Shown here piece by piece: positions 1-9,216 of a stretch of 64,000 bases of DNA; the first letter of the stretch is position 1; each line of letters begins with the position of its first letter. Below the pieces are notes generated by a model, which was not told where the DNA came from, ran no database searches, and was given only the letters and a program-made list of their open reading frames with translations. A program made the translations under genes and the position numbers. Source of the stretch: Prostheceraeus crozeri (lineage: Eukaryota > Platyhelminthes > Polycladida > Euryleptidae); contig CAJQUW010005788.1 in NCBI GenBank assembly GCA_907163375.1, forward strand, positions 1 through 64,000, given 5' to 3'.

Positions 1-2779
1 TGGAGTAATCTAGTACAGCTTGACCAATATAGATGGGTTTGCACAACTCAACTTCAGATTTTATCATTTTAACACCTATAAGGTCCTCATCGATAATGTC
101 TCTATCGATGAATAGAGGTGATGAGATCAATTTGTGATACTTTTGATCATCATTAACTAGTTTGTAGTTTACGCGCTTTCTAACATCCTCCATCGTCTTA
201 CCAAATAGACTGTTGTTCTTATATTTATGAAAATCTTTTTCAAAATTATTTTGGGCTAGTGCACGTTTCTGGCTGTTACTATCTATGTAGGGTTTGAGGA
301 AGGCTTTCTGTCTAAATTTAATAATGCGGTGAACTCTTTTTAAAATCATGCCCATTTCTAAATAAAATTTTAAGATGCTAAAGTGGACTAGATAGTTTTC
401 TTTATCATATTGAGTGAGCAAAAGTTTGCGGCAAGGCTTATACTTGGGTTGTCCACATGATTCTAAATCTTTATGAAATTGTTTCATAAAGTCGGAAAAC
501 ATATCTTTACTCACTTCACCTGATTCGGGTGCGAGTGGAAATCTACGGTTTTATGTTTAATATTATTTGGATAGATTAGATCTATCTCAAAATAATATCC
601 CCAATCACCTTCATCTGGGATTGCTAGTATGTTAGAAGGGTTGGAGAAATGCTGAATTTCACTATCATCTAACCAGCTAAACTCAGAGTGAGGGAGTGGT
701 TTGGATAGTGAACTACCATACAAATTATTTTGGTCATAATACTTAAGATGAGTCTGATCATTACCTACTGTTTCAGATTTTAACCTATGTTTATTTACAA
801 ATGTGAGACCACCGCGAATTCCTCGCTCAAATAAATTATACATCTCTGGATCTTGTAAGAGATGAATGGTCTCACCAGTCATTTTAAAAGCAGACTTAAA
901 TGACATGGCTGGTAGACTGACAAAGTGGACGGGATCTAACTTATCTTCTTCTAATGCCACTCGTCGAAACTCCTGAAATACATCAGCCAGCAAAAATACA
1001 TCTAACTTAAGATAGGCAATCATATATTCGCCAAATGTATGGCAGTCAAATTTTATCCATGCATCTTGTGCATGATCATAATCTTCGGTCTTACATTCTG
1101 CAACCCGGTCAAATCATTTTTAAATTTATCTATGGGCGGAAGAGAAGTCTCGCCGAGTTTACTAATCGCATCAAAATATGCATATGGAAAGACTCCTTTC
1201 CGTGTGATGACTTCATCGGTTAGATTTGGATATTGTTTCTTAAGATTTTGTGTTAGTGGAAGAGACTTTAGATTTTGTACGAGAGAGGCCAGTGATGCAG
1301 TCATAAATTGGTAGGAATCTAAAATTTTATATCAAAATAGACCGTCTTATTTTCTTTAGTTTTATCGACAGGCACTTTTGCTGTCATGGCCATAAACTTC
1401 TCTCTCGTTTGTGCTATTACATCAAGCTTCCACTCTTTCATTTGACCTAAACCTCCTTTTATTATCATATGGCTGTCGTAGCCCTTGAAATTATGGAAAA
1501 TGACGGGTAATGTACGCCGTTTCATCCTAAGTGAAAAATTGCATTTTGAACAGAGTGCGTTTCTAAATTTACCATTGATGTGATCATGGTCGCGCACTTT
1601 CTTAATCTTATCATCGTCAAATGTTTTACTACATTTGGGGCAAACGTTGCAACTATCAAATTTTGCTTGATCATCTGCTGTCATATGCAATGATCTGCGA
1701 TAGAGTTCACCATCATACTTTTGTTGAAATTTTACAGGCTGTCCGAGGAATTGTAGGAATTGGTAAATACAATCCTCACCTTGCCAGACGCGCATTTTAT
1801 TTTGCCTACTCCTAAAGTGATCATGCCATACTTCATAGCAGGAAATGGCTGCTGGTCGATGGATGTTATCATCGATATAACATTCGATGTCAGCATAGTT
1901 GACACGAAGAGGACTTAGTTCATCACCATTCTCTCTATATGAAAACTCCTTATCTTTGGGCATGCGCTCCATTTGTAGTTTACCTCGCTTACGCCATTCG
2001 TAATGAGTTTCAAATTTAGTTTTCCTCCTAAAGTGGCGAATACATCTGTCGCAGTAATATAACTCTCTACTAGAGTTTTCTACGTGGTGGTATAAGCGAG
2101 AGATTTTGGGAATACCGCAGTAGTGCCATTCCTCACTATCATCCTGTTTTACTAATAACAGGTTTACTGTACGTTCATAACAACTCGAACGCGAGTTGTA
2201 GCGCACACCCTTCAATCCTTTTTCCCAAACATGGAGAACTATTTTAATATTGTTCAATTTTTCAAATTTTTCTATATCTTTAATTTTCATATCGTCACTA
2301 TTACAGTCATCGAAGTTTAATTCATTCTCCCACTGCCTATAGCTATATGTGCGATTTCGATTCGCATTGATGTCATTATAGTGGAGAATGGAGAGGACAG
2401 CATATTTAAAACATTGCGATTCGCAATCGACATTGATGACTGCTGTTTTGTTTTTTAAATTTTTTGGAAGTTTAAAGGAGCCTCGACCACTATGATTTCC
2501 TAATAAACTGATTTTAAATAAGGCGGACTCAATGCCGTCAAAAATGAGACCGCTATCGCGCTCGTTAAATTTATCAATATTTAATTTTAATCCTTGGATG
2601 TGAAAATTTATCCAAGACTCATAGTCTACAACCTCGGTTGCAGGAGAGGAGGGTATGTGAAACTCCAACCTCTCTATTATTTGTCCGGTATGGTGGTCGA
2701 TTTTTACATATTTTATTTTAAGATAGATGAGCGCCTTCATCCTAAAATTGTCTAAATTGTTGAAGAGCGCTTCTATCAA
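1..2779 (-). pseudogene. Protein-primed DNA polymerase B (Polinton type), broken and truncated by the window edge
   Basis: Replicative DNA polymerase of the protein-primed family B. Reading along the minus strand, the motifs come in the expected order: a 3'-5' exonuclease I motif (YADIECY) near 1890, an exonuclease II motif (HNFKGYDSH) near 1490, an exonuclease III-like motif (YLKLDVFLLADVF) near 1000, palm motif A (YYDQNNLYGSSL) near 730, and a palm B-like motif (KNNSLFGKTMEDVR) near 210. Palm motif C would lie outside the window. Ahead of the exonuclease there is a cysteine-rich stretch (CDRCIRHF, and CNVCPKC further on), as in other large Polinton polymerases. The copy is not intact. The assignment to family B is firm; the Polinton label rests on overall resemblance and the zinc-finger neighbour. 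Confidence 0.85.
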
Positions 2780-3201
2780 TGATGAATTTTGATGAAACCA
2801 TTCCTCAAAGTTAGCAATGGTTTCTGAGAGTCCATCTGGTAGTTCCTCACTAAATTATTTATGGACACTTCAGTGAGTCCGATAGAGGAGGTACCGTTGG
2901 TGTAGGTATCGTTCGTGTGTGTATGTTGAAGTCTGTGCGAAGATAGTTCAAAACGTGTCTCGAAAGACTGAGCGCACAAGTCGCAAGAAAAGGAGACGAC
3001 GTTAACAGAATCATCCCCACCTTCGGAGATTGATGCCGGCTTAGGTCGACAAACACCTCGCTTGATGTGTCGGGTGAGATCCCATTTCCTCGTGAAGATG
3101 TGCCCACAGTCAGCACATTCCCACTCGTTGCCATGTCGCGACAGTTCTGAGGTGGAACTCACATCACCTGAAAGAGAAATCATTCTATCATCTCTGTTCA
3201 A
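2776..3201 (-). CDS. C2H2 zinc-finger ORF next to the polymerase
   Basis: An ORF of about 141 residues with two C2H2-type zinc fingers: CADCGHIFTRKWDLTRHIKR-GVC (about residues 30-50) and CDLCAQSFETRFELSSHRLQH (about 75-95). Its end overlaps the polymerase start by four bases. Upstream on the same strand (3201-3353) are good donor and acceptor consensus sites (GTAAGT, TTTCAG, CAAG/GTAGGT, TCTTTCAG), so the real start probably lies in short upstream exons; short introns are plausible for these eukaryotic elements. The likely role is DNA binding for the element, but this is inference. It could also be the N-terminal extension of the polymerase. Confidence 0.55.
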   Translation of the reverse strand: MNRDDRMISLSGDVSSTSELSRHGNEWECADCGHIFTRKWDLTRHIKRGVCRPKPASISEGGDDSVNVVSFSCDLCAQSFETRFELSSHRLQHTHTNDTYTNGTSSIGLTEVSINNLVRNYQMDSQKPLLTLRNGFIKIHH

Positions 3202-3353
3202 GCCTCAGTGTATTGTTACAACCTACCTTGACTCAATAACTCTAAACTTTCCTCGAGAAGGGAGGGCGTTGGTGATGAAGTTGATGCCTGAAATTGAGGA
3301 AGATGCTATTAACCACACGTTTGAGGGAGATGAGAGAGGAAATCTTCAACTTA

Positions 3354-3635
3354 CCATTTCAACGAAATCAAGATTAAGGTTGATACTTCAACAAGATAGA
3401 GTCTTCACTCAAATTTGGAATTCACGAGATAGCAGTTCACTTGTACACCTCAAATAATAACAGAATTCGCTAGAGAACACTTCACTTATACGTCACAAAG
3501 ACAGAGTGAAATGATACGGATGTCACTTTACATATATACTTTCATATTCATCATTCATTGGCTGCTCATTCTGATTGGCTGCTTGTTGATACTTAAGAAT
3601 TAGAAAACATTTCAAAGTCATTATTCACAGTCAAC
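3354..3635. promoter_or_regulatory. Possible divergent promoter region
   Basis: This gap separates the minus-strand zinc-finger/polymerase unit from the plus-strand ORF at 3636. It contains a TATA-like stretch (CATATATACTT near 3530) and two ATTGGCTGC boxes (near 3556 and 3575) that match the CCAAT-box core. The head-to-head layout suggests a shared promoter. No start site can be proved from sequence alone. Confidence 0.35.
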
Positions 3636-3917
3636 ATGACAAGCCCTCCGACAACACCAAATACAAAATTCTCTTCTCCATGCTCAACACCAAAGGCGCT
3701 CGTTACACCAAACGCTCCAACGAAGGGGAAGGTAGAGAAGGTGTACCGACTGGACAATATCAGGAAGTTATCATTACCAGCGGACGAGGAAGAGGAGAGT
3801 GTATGTGAGAAGGAGTGTCCCGACTTAACAGGCGTGAGGTGGAAGTATCTCCAGTACGATACTGACGATGTGATGGAGATCACCAGCACGAAATTCCTCC
3901 ACCAATTATGGGAGTGA
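3636..3917 (+). CDS. Unknown small acidic/proline-rich protein
   Basis: An ORF of 93 codons starting at an ATG about 50-100 bp downstream of the TATA/CCAAT-like region. The N-terminus is rich in Thr, Pro and Ser (residues 1-35), then basic, then acidic (DEEEESV around residue 50). The C-terminus is WKYLQYDTDDVMEITSTKF. There is no signal peptide or membrane segment, and I do not recognise the family. The next small ORF follows 28 bp later and a polyadenylation signal comes after that, so both may belong to one transcript. The position beside a Polinton polymerase makes an element accessory gene plausible; a host gene is not excluded. Confidence 0.45.
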   Translation: MTSPPTTPNTKFSSPCSTPKALVTPNAPTKGKVEKVYRLDNIRKLSLPADEEEESVCEKECPDLTGVRWKYLQYDTDDVMEITSTKFLHQLWE

Positions 3918-3944
3918 TACACCCCTAACTCCCAGCCACGAACT

Positions 3945-4085
3945 ATGGCAGAGTGGGAGTATATTGATAAAGTGAGGCTCGCAGTGGAAGAACGATTAAA
4001 GCAACTGAACTGTTTTTGTTATCTATGTGAAGCCAGACTCTGGGACGATATTGACGATGAAGACCTTTTGAAATACATGCCATAA
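3945..4085 (+). CDS. Unknown 46-residue ORF, possibly the same transcript as 3636-3917
   Basis: A short ATG ORF rich in acidic residues with a CFCYLC cysteine cluster in its middle (residues 25-30) and DDIDDEDLL near the end. Its TAA runs directly into an AATAAA signal, the arrangement expected at the 3' end of a compact transcript. It may be the second exon or a downstream ORF of the unit starting at 3636. The family is not recognised. Confidence 0.35.
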   Translation: MAEWEYIDKVRLAVEERLKQLNCFCYLCEARLWDDIDDEDLLKYMP

Positions 4086-4089
4086 TAAA
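4084..4089 (+). terminator. Polyadenylation signal AATAAA
   Basis: A canonical hexamer overlapping the stop codon of the 46-residue ORF, followed by a T-rich stretch. This is consistent with 3' end formation near 4110. Confidence 0.5.
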
Positions 4090-4135
4090 TTTTTATTTCA
4101 TATTATCTTTGCTTTCATACTGACTTACTTGAATG

Positions 4136-4545
4136 GGGCTTTAGTGAATAATTTAACCATGTATACTTTTTCATTTGGAAATAGTAGCACGCTTAGTCTA
4201 ACTTGTAAATCTTATAACATTTCATATGGGCGATGATGGTAGATGAAATAGTATTAAATAAAATTAAGATAGCTTACATGATTCTGGGATAGCAATCGAC
4301 TGCGATCCATGTGTAAAGAGCTTGTTAGACTACGGATGGGCTTAAGTGGATGATTTAACCATGTATACTTTTTCATTTGGAAATAGTAGCACGCTTAGTC
4401 TAACTTGTAAATCTTATAACATTTCATATGGACGATGATGGTAGATGAAATAGTGTTAAAAAAAATTAAGATAGCTTACACTTCTGATACAGGGATAGCA
4501 ATCGACTGCGATCCATATGTAAAGAACTTGTTAGACTACGGAAGA
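4136..4545 (+). repeat. Tandem duplication, two copies of about 202 bp
   Basis: Copy 1 (about 4136-4336) and copy 2 (about 4338-4545) share long identical stretches, for example the block from ATGTATAC (4159 and 4361) to the TTGTTAGACTACGGA end. The offset is 202 bp. Identity is high, with a few small indels, so the duplication is fairly recent. Copy 2 keeps a longer open frame (4435-4632, plus strand), which suggests the original unit was coding. No family was recognised. Confidence 0.8.
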
Positions 4546-4653
4546 GAGAAGTGTGTTATGTTGCGTGTGGCGCGTGAGTGTCCTCCCATTTCATTCCATT
4601 CATCAATTCATCTCATTGATAGAGACAGATAGAACTCATGGTTCTCATAACGT

Positions 4654-4902
4654 ATGCAATGGAAAGTTTTAGGCAACCTTCGACAGTTGGCTAAATGTCG
4701 CCCTGGCGCGAATGCATACTACGTTGAGACAGAGGCAATCACGTGCAAACATGACGCAGAGAGGTTTAACAAGATTGACCATTGCCGAATGTCCCTTGCG
4801 GTATACATAGCTACGGGTTTCACCGCCGCCCTTTACAGGAACGCCCGTCGAAAGGAAGGAAGTATTACACCGAACTTCATTTGCAACGTTCAAGTTGACT
4901 GA
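4654..4902 (+). CDS. Unassigned ORF of 82 codons, coding strand uncertain
   Basis: The plus-strand frame opens at ATG 4654, continuing the composition of the preceding 4435-4632 frame. It is basic with several Cys and Tyr residues and no recognised domain. The opposite strand also has an open frame across 4669-4989, and its upstream part recurs in a second copy at 5349-5543. I cannot decide which strand is real. Treat this as decayed coding DNA of unknown origin, perhaps an accessory part of the Polinton-type element. Confidence 0.2.
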   Translation: MQWKVLGNLRQLAKCRPGANAYYVETEAITCKHDAERFNKIDHCRMSLAVYIATGFTAALYRNARRKEGSITPNFICNVQVD

Positions 4903-5037
4903 TAGCAGATTCAACTTAATGATAGTATTCGCCAGTCCGAAGACTGCCCAGGGCAAACCGCGTGGAGGTTCTATCATGTCTTGCCCCATGGTGGCCCTTA
5001 AGAGAGCCGATGGTTCGTTCTCGGGAGTAACGTCATC

Positions 5038-5304
5038 TTACACCCTACCAATTCTGCTGAGAGAGTCTTTGACTCTCTCTTTGGTAGCACTGTCGACTTC
5101 CACACTAACTGGCACATGGCTAAAAAGTGGAATGTAGCGCCATTCCGTTGGATTAACAGCAGTTGCTGTCATCGGATTGCCAATCTTAGCAAGATTGTTG
5201 TGAACTCTGTCTTGCTCCTCTATTCTAGCAAATTCATTAAATAAATTTCGCGGTCTTAACTGCGGTCCGCGAGGAGAGTTGACTGCATCGTTTGGCGTCT
5301 CCAT
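5038..5304 (-). CDS. Unknown small protein with its own TATA box
   Basis: An ORF of 88 codons starting at ATG 5304 (minus), N-terminus METPNDAVNSPRGPQLRPR, then a helical charged region. The frame ends beside AGG/GTGTAAG, which could be a splice donor leading to the neighbouring duplicated block, so the true C-terminus is uncertain. No signal peptide, membrane segment or known domain is seen. The upstream TATA element makes an expressed unit more likely than a chance frame. It may belong to the virus-like element at the left or be host derived. Confidence 0.4.
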   Translation of the reverse strand: METPNDAVNSPRGPQLRPRNLFNEFARIEEQDRVHNNLAKIGNPMTATAVNPTEWRYIPLFSHVPVSVEVDSATKERVKDSLSRIGRV

Positions 5305-5335
5305 GATTGAAATGAAATGAAATGAGAGGTAGCGG

Positions 5336-5343
5336 TTTATATA
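5336..5343 (-). promoter_or_regulatory. TATA box of the 5038-5304 ORF
   Basis: TATATAAA on the minus strand, 31 bp upstream of the ATG at 5304. It is followed by a repeated TTTCATTTCATTTC pyrimidine-rich leader. The spacing implies a very short 5' leader. Confidence 0.45.
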
Positions 5344-5680
5344 CCCCTCTAATGTGATGTAACGTTCAAGTTGACTGATAGCAGATTCAACTTAATGATA
5401 GTATTCGCCAGTCTAAAGACTGCCCAGGGCAAACCGCGTGGAGGTTCTATCATGTCTTGCCCCATGGTGGCCCTTAAGAGAGCCGTTGGTTCGTTCTCGT
5501 CGTATCTGAAAATAGAAGGAAAAATAGATGAAAATATATTCAAGTGATAGAGATGATATTAACTTACCATAAGAGAAATTTAGCCGGTTCGCGACCCCTT
5601 CGATGGTGATCGTTGACGTAAGTATTTGGCCGGCAGTTTCCGCTTCCGGTGGCGCAGCTCCTTTATTTCGCCATCATGCT

Positions 5681-6680
5681 TTATAGAGACATGGAGACAG
5701 CGCATCTCCGCCATTGCTCCCTCGTAGCACTCAAATGTGGCATCCAAGTCCTCACTCTCAAGGATGACGCTGTCGACGATTCTGCTCTTGATGATGGGAA
5801 TGTGGAGCGTTGTTCGTCTCTCTTCTTCTTTCTCTCAGTCAGGCTAGTCTTTAATTGCTCAATTTTTAAATTTGATACCTCTTCCTGAGCTTTTAGCGAT
5901 TTTATGTAAGTCGCCTGCTCTTCAACTCGTTTTTCGCTGGCAAGCGCCCTTTGTCGGAAAGGTTCTAAGTTAATTACTTGGGTCTTGAGGGCCCGAATCT
6001 CGGCTACCTGACCCTTCAGGTGGAAATTGTCATCCCTAAGGGCCGAACATTCGTTTTTGTAACGAGTGAGCTCATCTTTTAATTTCGTGAGTGCATATTC
6101 CTGGCTCACTTTTGCGATCTGCTCATCCTTATTCCAGCTGTTCATCTGCTGCTTAATCCCCTTCTTTACTGGGGAAGGTGCGATTAATTTCTTTTTCGGG
6201 GAAGACTGATTTGTTGGTTTTCTTATCTCTTCCGTGTTTTTAGTGATGACGACCTCCTCAGAATCGGAGTCATCTGAGCTGTCCAAATCGCTTAGTGGTG
6301 CCTTCTCTTCTGCTGTTGATGAGGTAGTGACCGAAGCAGCAGGTTCCAAAATTGTTGCAATAGCCTCTTGTAGTGCTGCGTCTAGATCGACTGTTTCTTC
6401 GTTGAAGAAGGGTGCGATCACTTTGCCGATATCTGATGTTATATAATTGTTAGCCTTTTTGAGCGGACATTCGGCGTGGGCGATGTAAAATTCCTCATGC
6501 TCCTTGCCTTTCAAAAATTTCAGGCAATGTGTACAGCCGGAAATAACGGCTCTTTCCTCGTGGAAGTGAGGAGTATTCTTGTACTTATTAATGTGGCGTT
6601 TGAATTCGCAACCCCCTCTTTATTTCTCCGCAAGAACACTTTTTAAATAAAAATTTTGAGTTGCCTCCCATTTTGTAACT
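5681..6680 (-). pseudogene. Coiled-coil protein with an N-terminal Cys/His cluster, unknown family, probably broken
   Basis: The minus strand encodes a hydrophilic protein. First comes a Cys/His cluster (KCSCGE near 6640, GCTHCLKF and AHAECPLKK near 6500-6550) that could bind zinc. A Ser/Asp/Glu-rich linker follows (SDLDSSDDSDSEE near 6270), then a basic PSPKKKL segment, then about 110 residues of heptad-like coiled coil (for example LRDDNFHLKGQVAEIRALK). A likely ATG is near 6675. The reading is not continuous, with about two breaks. A donor-like ATG/GTAAGT at about 5567 and an acceptor at 5518 suggest a downstream intron. I do not recognise the family. Its neighbours suggest an accessory gene of the virus-like element or of another mobile element. 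Confidence 0.4.
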
Positions 6681-7489
6681 TATGTATCTGTAAAGGAAGG
6701 ATGAAATAGAATTACTAACAGGCGACATTGGCAGTCATTCTTATAATCATACAGCTAAATTGTGAGATTGGTGGAAAGTGTCGAACCTTTGAATCCGTTA
6801 CAGGCATTACTCAGAGGGGATCTTATCCCAACTCCAAGGCCTCGGCCCACAAATCCAACCTCCCGCGGACAGAGCGTGCGTCATATCACTGTGTTGGTAT
6901 CCGGACCCCGATTTTGACATGAAAATCAGTGGATTGTTTACAAAGGTTGCAAATTCCAAGCCGAAGATTGCCTCCCACAACTTTATAAATGTCTTAGTTG
7001 AATTCAGAAGGTTTGAAAACCCCGAAAATTGCCAAAAATAGCGAATTTAAATTTTTCAATTTTTAGCACTACTTATGAAAATTTATAAGTAGTCTATCAC
7101 TTAGGGCAGGTCAATAGCGACCGAACCTTTTTTTAATCAAGTCAAACGGACTTGTAGAAGCAAAGTTACAAGCCTTTAAAGTTTTGGAGTCTTTTATGGC
7201 CTGGAGACGAAGGCCATCTCCTGGCTAACCTCTAAGTCTGACGGCTTAGCTGATATCAGCAATGAAATTTTCTAAGTCGGTTTCTAACAGAAACTCGGAA
7301 TTTGGAATGTCCGAAGCTATCATCGGAGTTCAGAGAGACGACTTACCGTTGACAATCTCTCGTCTTAATGACAAGTCTCCGTCGGTTCCCAGCTTATATA
7401 GTGTGTGGCGATCAGCTGATGACGTAATACCCATCATCCAAACACTAAAAATCCCGTCTATCTCCGGTTCTAGTGCTCCGATTGAGCTG
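6681..7489. other. Region without an assignable gene
   Basis: Mixed sequence with a short plus-strand frame (7262-7579) that runs into the tandem repeat and has no recognised domain. Nothing here supports a gene or a known element. The GC content is closer to that of the repeat array than to the introns, so it may be the array's divergent flank. Confidence 0.4.
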
Positions 7490-8580
7490 GAAATACAACA
7501 TTTCCATGTAGAATTTGACACTGAATCCGAATCTGGCCTCCGTTTTCCCATCCGATGCTTCGTTTTGGCTCTACAGTAGGCAGCCATCGCAAAAATTCTA
7601 ACTCTGTCGTTTTTCCGAAAAATGTTGAACATTTTTCTCGCCGATTGACTTGAAACTCTCCGATTAACATGAAACTCACCATACAGATAAAGAATTTCAC
7701 GCTGATTCCAAATCTGAAATCCGTTTTCCCATCCGATGCTTCGTTTTGAAGCTAGAGCCCAAAACGTCCCAAATTCTAACTCTGTCGTTTTTTCACCAAT
7801 CTCCCAAAATCTTAAATGGTGTCTCACATCTAAACGAAGACAGATATGAACAAGCCGTTTGTTTCACTGAATTTGTCTCACTCTTAGCTTTCAAACGAGC
7901 TATTGCACGACAAAATCCGTCCACTAGAAGCCAAGATCGAAGCTAGCGCACCCGAGGGGGGGGACGTCAGCGAAAATTTTTTTCTCTCCGATTGCTTTCA
8001 AATTCACCATACAGATGCAGAATTTCACGCTGAATCCGAATCTGGCCTCCGTTTTCCCATCTGATGCTTCGTTTTGAAGCTACAGCCCAAAACGTCCCAA
8101 ATTTTAACTCTGCCAAAATTTTGAAGAAAAATGTTGAAAATTTTTTCTCGCCGATTGACTTGAAACTCACCATACAGATAGAGAATTTGACGCTGATTCC
8201 AAATCTGAAATCCGTTTTCCAATCCGATGCTTCGTTTTAAAGCTACAGCCCAAAACGTCCCAAATTCTAACTCTGTCGTTTTTCGCCAATGTCCCAAAAT
8301 CTTAAATGGCGTCTCACATCTAAACGAAGACAGATAGGAACAAGCCGATTCTTTCAGTGAATTTGTCTCACTCTTAGCTTTCAAACGAGCTATGGCACGA
8401 CAAAATCCGTCCACTGGAAGCCAAAATCGAAGCGAGCTGTCCAGAGGGGGGGGGGACGTCAGCGAAAATTTTTCTCTCCGATTGACTTGAAACTCACCAT
8501 ACCGATGCAGAATTTCACGCTGAATCCGAATCTGGCCTCCGTTTTCCCATCCGAGCACTCCTTCCACTCGAAACAGCCCA
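7490..8580 (+). repeat. Complex tandem repeat, unit about 490-510 bp with internal half-repeats
   Basis: The phrase TCCGTTTTCCCATCCGATGC recurs near 7543, 7720, 8051, 8214 and 8541, each followed by TTCGTTTTGAAGCTACAGCC or a variant. TGGCCTCCGTTTTCCC recurs near 7534, 8043 and 8533, giving the higher-order period. A long shared segment (from CTTAAATGGYGTCTCACATC to CAAAATCCGTCCACT) appears once per large unit, near 7810 and 8300. Minus-strand ORFs across this area translate the repeat and are not genes. Confidence 0.85.
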
Positions 8581-8795
8581 TTTTACAACCCAACATTCAG
8601 CAGATTGCACGAAAAACATCACACACTATAGCCTCAAGACTAATCCTGGCGGTCGCCCAAGTCCACCACGACACTCTGTCGTTCCAGAGGGGGGGGGGAC
8701 GTCAGCGAACATTTTGCGAACGTGAACCAACCTGGCCGGCACACCACGACAGACTACAACCTCTGTCGTTCCAGAGGGGGGGGGACGTCAGCGAT
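7954..8795 (+). repeat. Four G-run boxes, (C)AGAGGGGGGGGACGTCAGCGA
   Basis: The same box of eight to ten Gs directly followed by GACGTCAGCGA is found at about 7954, 8443, 8686 and 8772. The first two lie in the ~490-bp repeat and the last two in a shorter unit containing CACGACA-CTCTGTCGTTCC. GACGTCA is a CRE/ATF-like half-palindrome. The boxes could be a regulatory array or just part of the satellite. Confidence 0.7.
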
Positions 8796-8815
8796 GGCGG
8801 CCATCTTGCGCTATC
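8772..8815 (+). promoter_or_regulatory. Possible core promoter: G-run, CRE-like and YY1-like sites
   Basis: The last G-run box is followed by GACGTCAGCGATGGCGGCCATCTTGCG (split here as GACGTCAGCG then ATGGCGGCCATCTTG). It resembles a CRE half-site plus a YY1 initiator motif (CAAGATGGCCGCC on the minus strand). It lies 240 bp upstream of the first recognisable tetraspanin exon. A role as a tetraspanin or alternative promoter is inference. Confidence 0.3.
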
Positions 8816-9052
8816 TGGTGTTTGTCACTTCCTTGCTACTAACGGTGGTCTTAAAAAGCAAATCCTTATTTCGCCTGACCGTCCAGCCGCAGTCACGGAT
8901 TCACTCAATGCGGTCGACAGCGTTTTCGAGTCCAAATTGAAATATTTTCAGTGACCCTTTATCATTGATTTTCATCTAGGCAATTATTTCTAAACGTACA
9001 AGCAATCCAAATATGTTGTATGTACCGCATCCACCTTCATTTACATAATTAG

Positions 9053-9216
9053 TTACACGATGTACTTCAACTTATTGTACAAAATGAGGTTCCATTTGCA
9101 GTTGGCTGGAGGACTTGTTGTTGGACTCGTGACGTGGGTACTCGTTCAAAAAAGAACGAAAGTTCGAGATGTTTTCGACTTCATTTTTGATCCTGCAATC
9201 ATGCTTTGCGTTGGAG
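9053..9216 (+). CDS. Tetraspanin exon: TM1, small loop and start of TM2
   Basis: The acceptor is probably ATAATTAG before 9053 and the donor is G/GTGAGT. The frame is open upstream to 8994, so other starts are possible. ATG 9060 would begin MYFNLLYKMRFHLQ. In relatives this position reads CVKYxxFxFN, so YTMYFNLL here fits an exon continuing from an upstream one. The small extracellular loop (RTKVRDVFDF) is short for the group. Confidence 0.8.

Larger units (their letters stand above)
1..3460 (-). mobile_element. Polinton/Maverick-type element, broken, partial
   Basis: Fossil of a protein-primed-polymerase element, seen only in part because it runs off the left edge. The visible parts are a family B DNA polymerase (1-2779) and a zinc-finger ORF just before it (2776-3201), both minus strand, followed by a short region with consensus splice sites. 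Integrase, ATPase, protease and capsid genes were not recognised in this window. The coding region looks broken in a few places (about two to three), so it is a decayed copy of moderate age; the protein is still readily recognised. No terminal inverted repeat was found, so the right boundary is uncertain and could lie as far as about 6.7 kb. Confidence 0.75.
4887..5498 (-). repeat. Dispersed duplication: about 137-bp block at 4887-5023 and 5362-5498
   Basis: Two direct copies differ at only a few bases. On the minus strand both keep the same open frame with the peptide MGQDMIEPPRGLPWAVF followed by LANTIIKLNLLSVNLN. Conservation of one frame in both copies suggests the block was coding. The copy at 5498 is preceded on the minus strand by a pyrimidine tract ending CTATTTTCAG, a good splice acceptor. 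A small TATA-driven ORF lies between the copies. Confidence 0.75.

Noticed and set aside
3062-3457. 131-codon plus-strand ORF
   Set aside because: Antisense to the zinc-finger ORF and its upstream splice sites; no domain of its own.
7330-8567. Several long minus-strand ORFs (up to 180 codons)
   Set aside because: They translate the tandem repeat; the peptides repeat with the DNA period.
8487-8954. 155-codon plus-strand ORF and the MAAILRYLVFVTSLLLTVV frame inside this area
   Set aside because: Begins in the satellite and crosses the G-run boxes. The second frame looks like a signal peptide, but its splice phase does not fit the tetraspanin exon at 9053.
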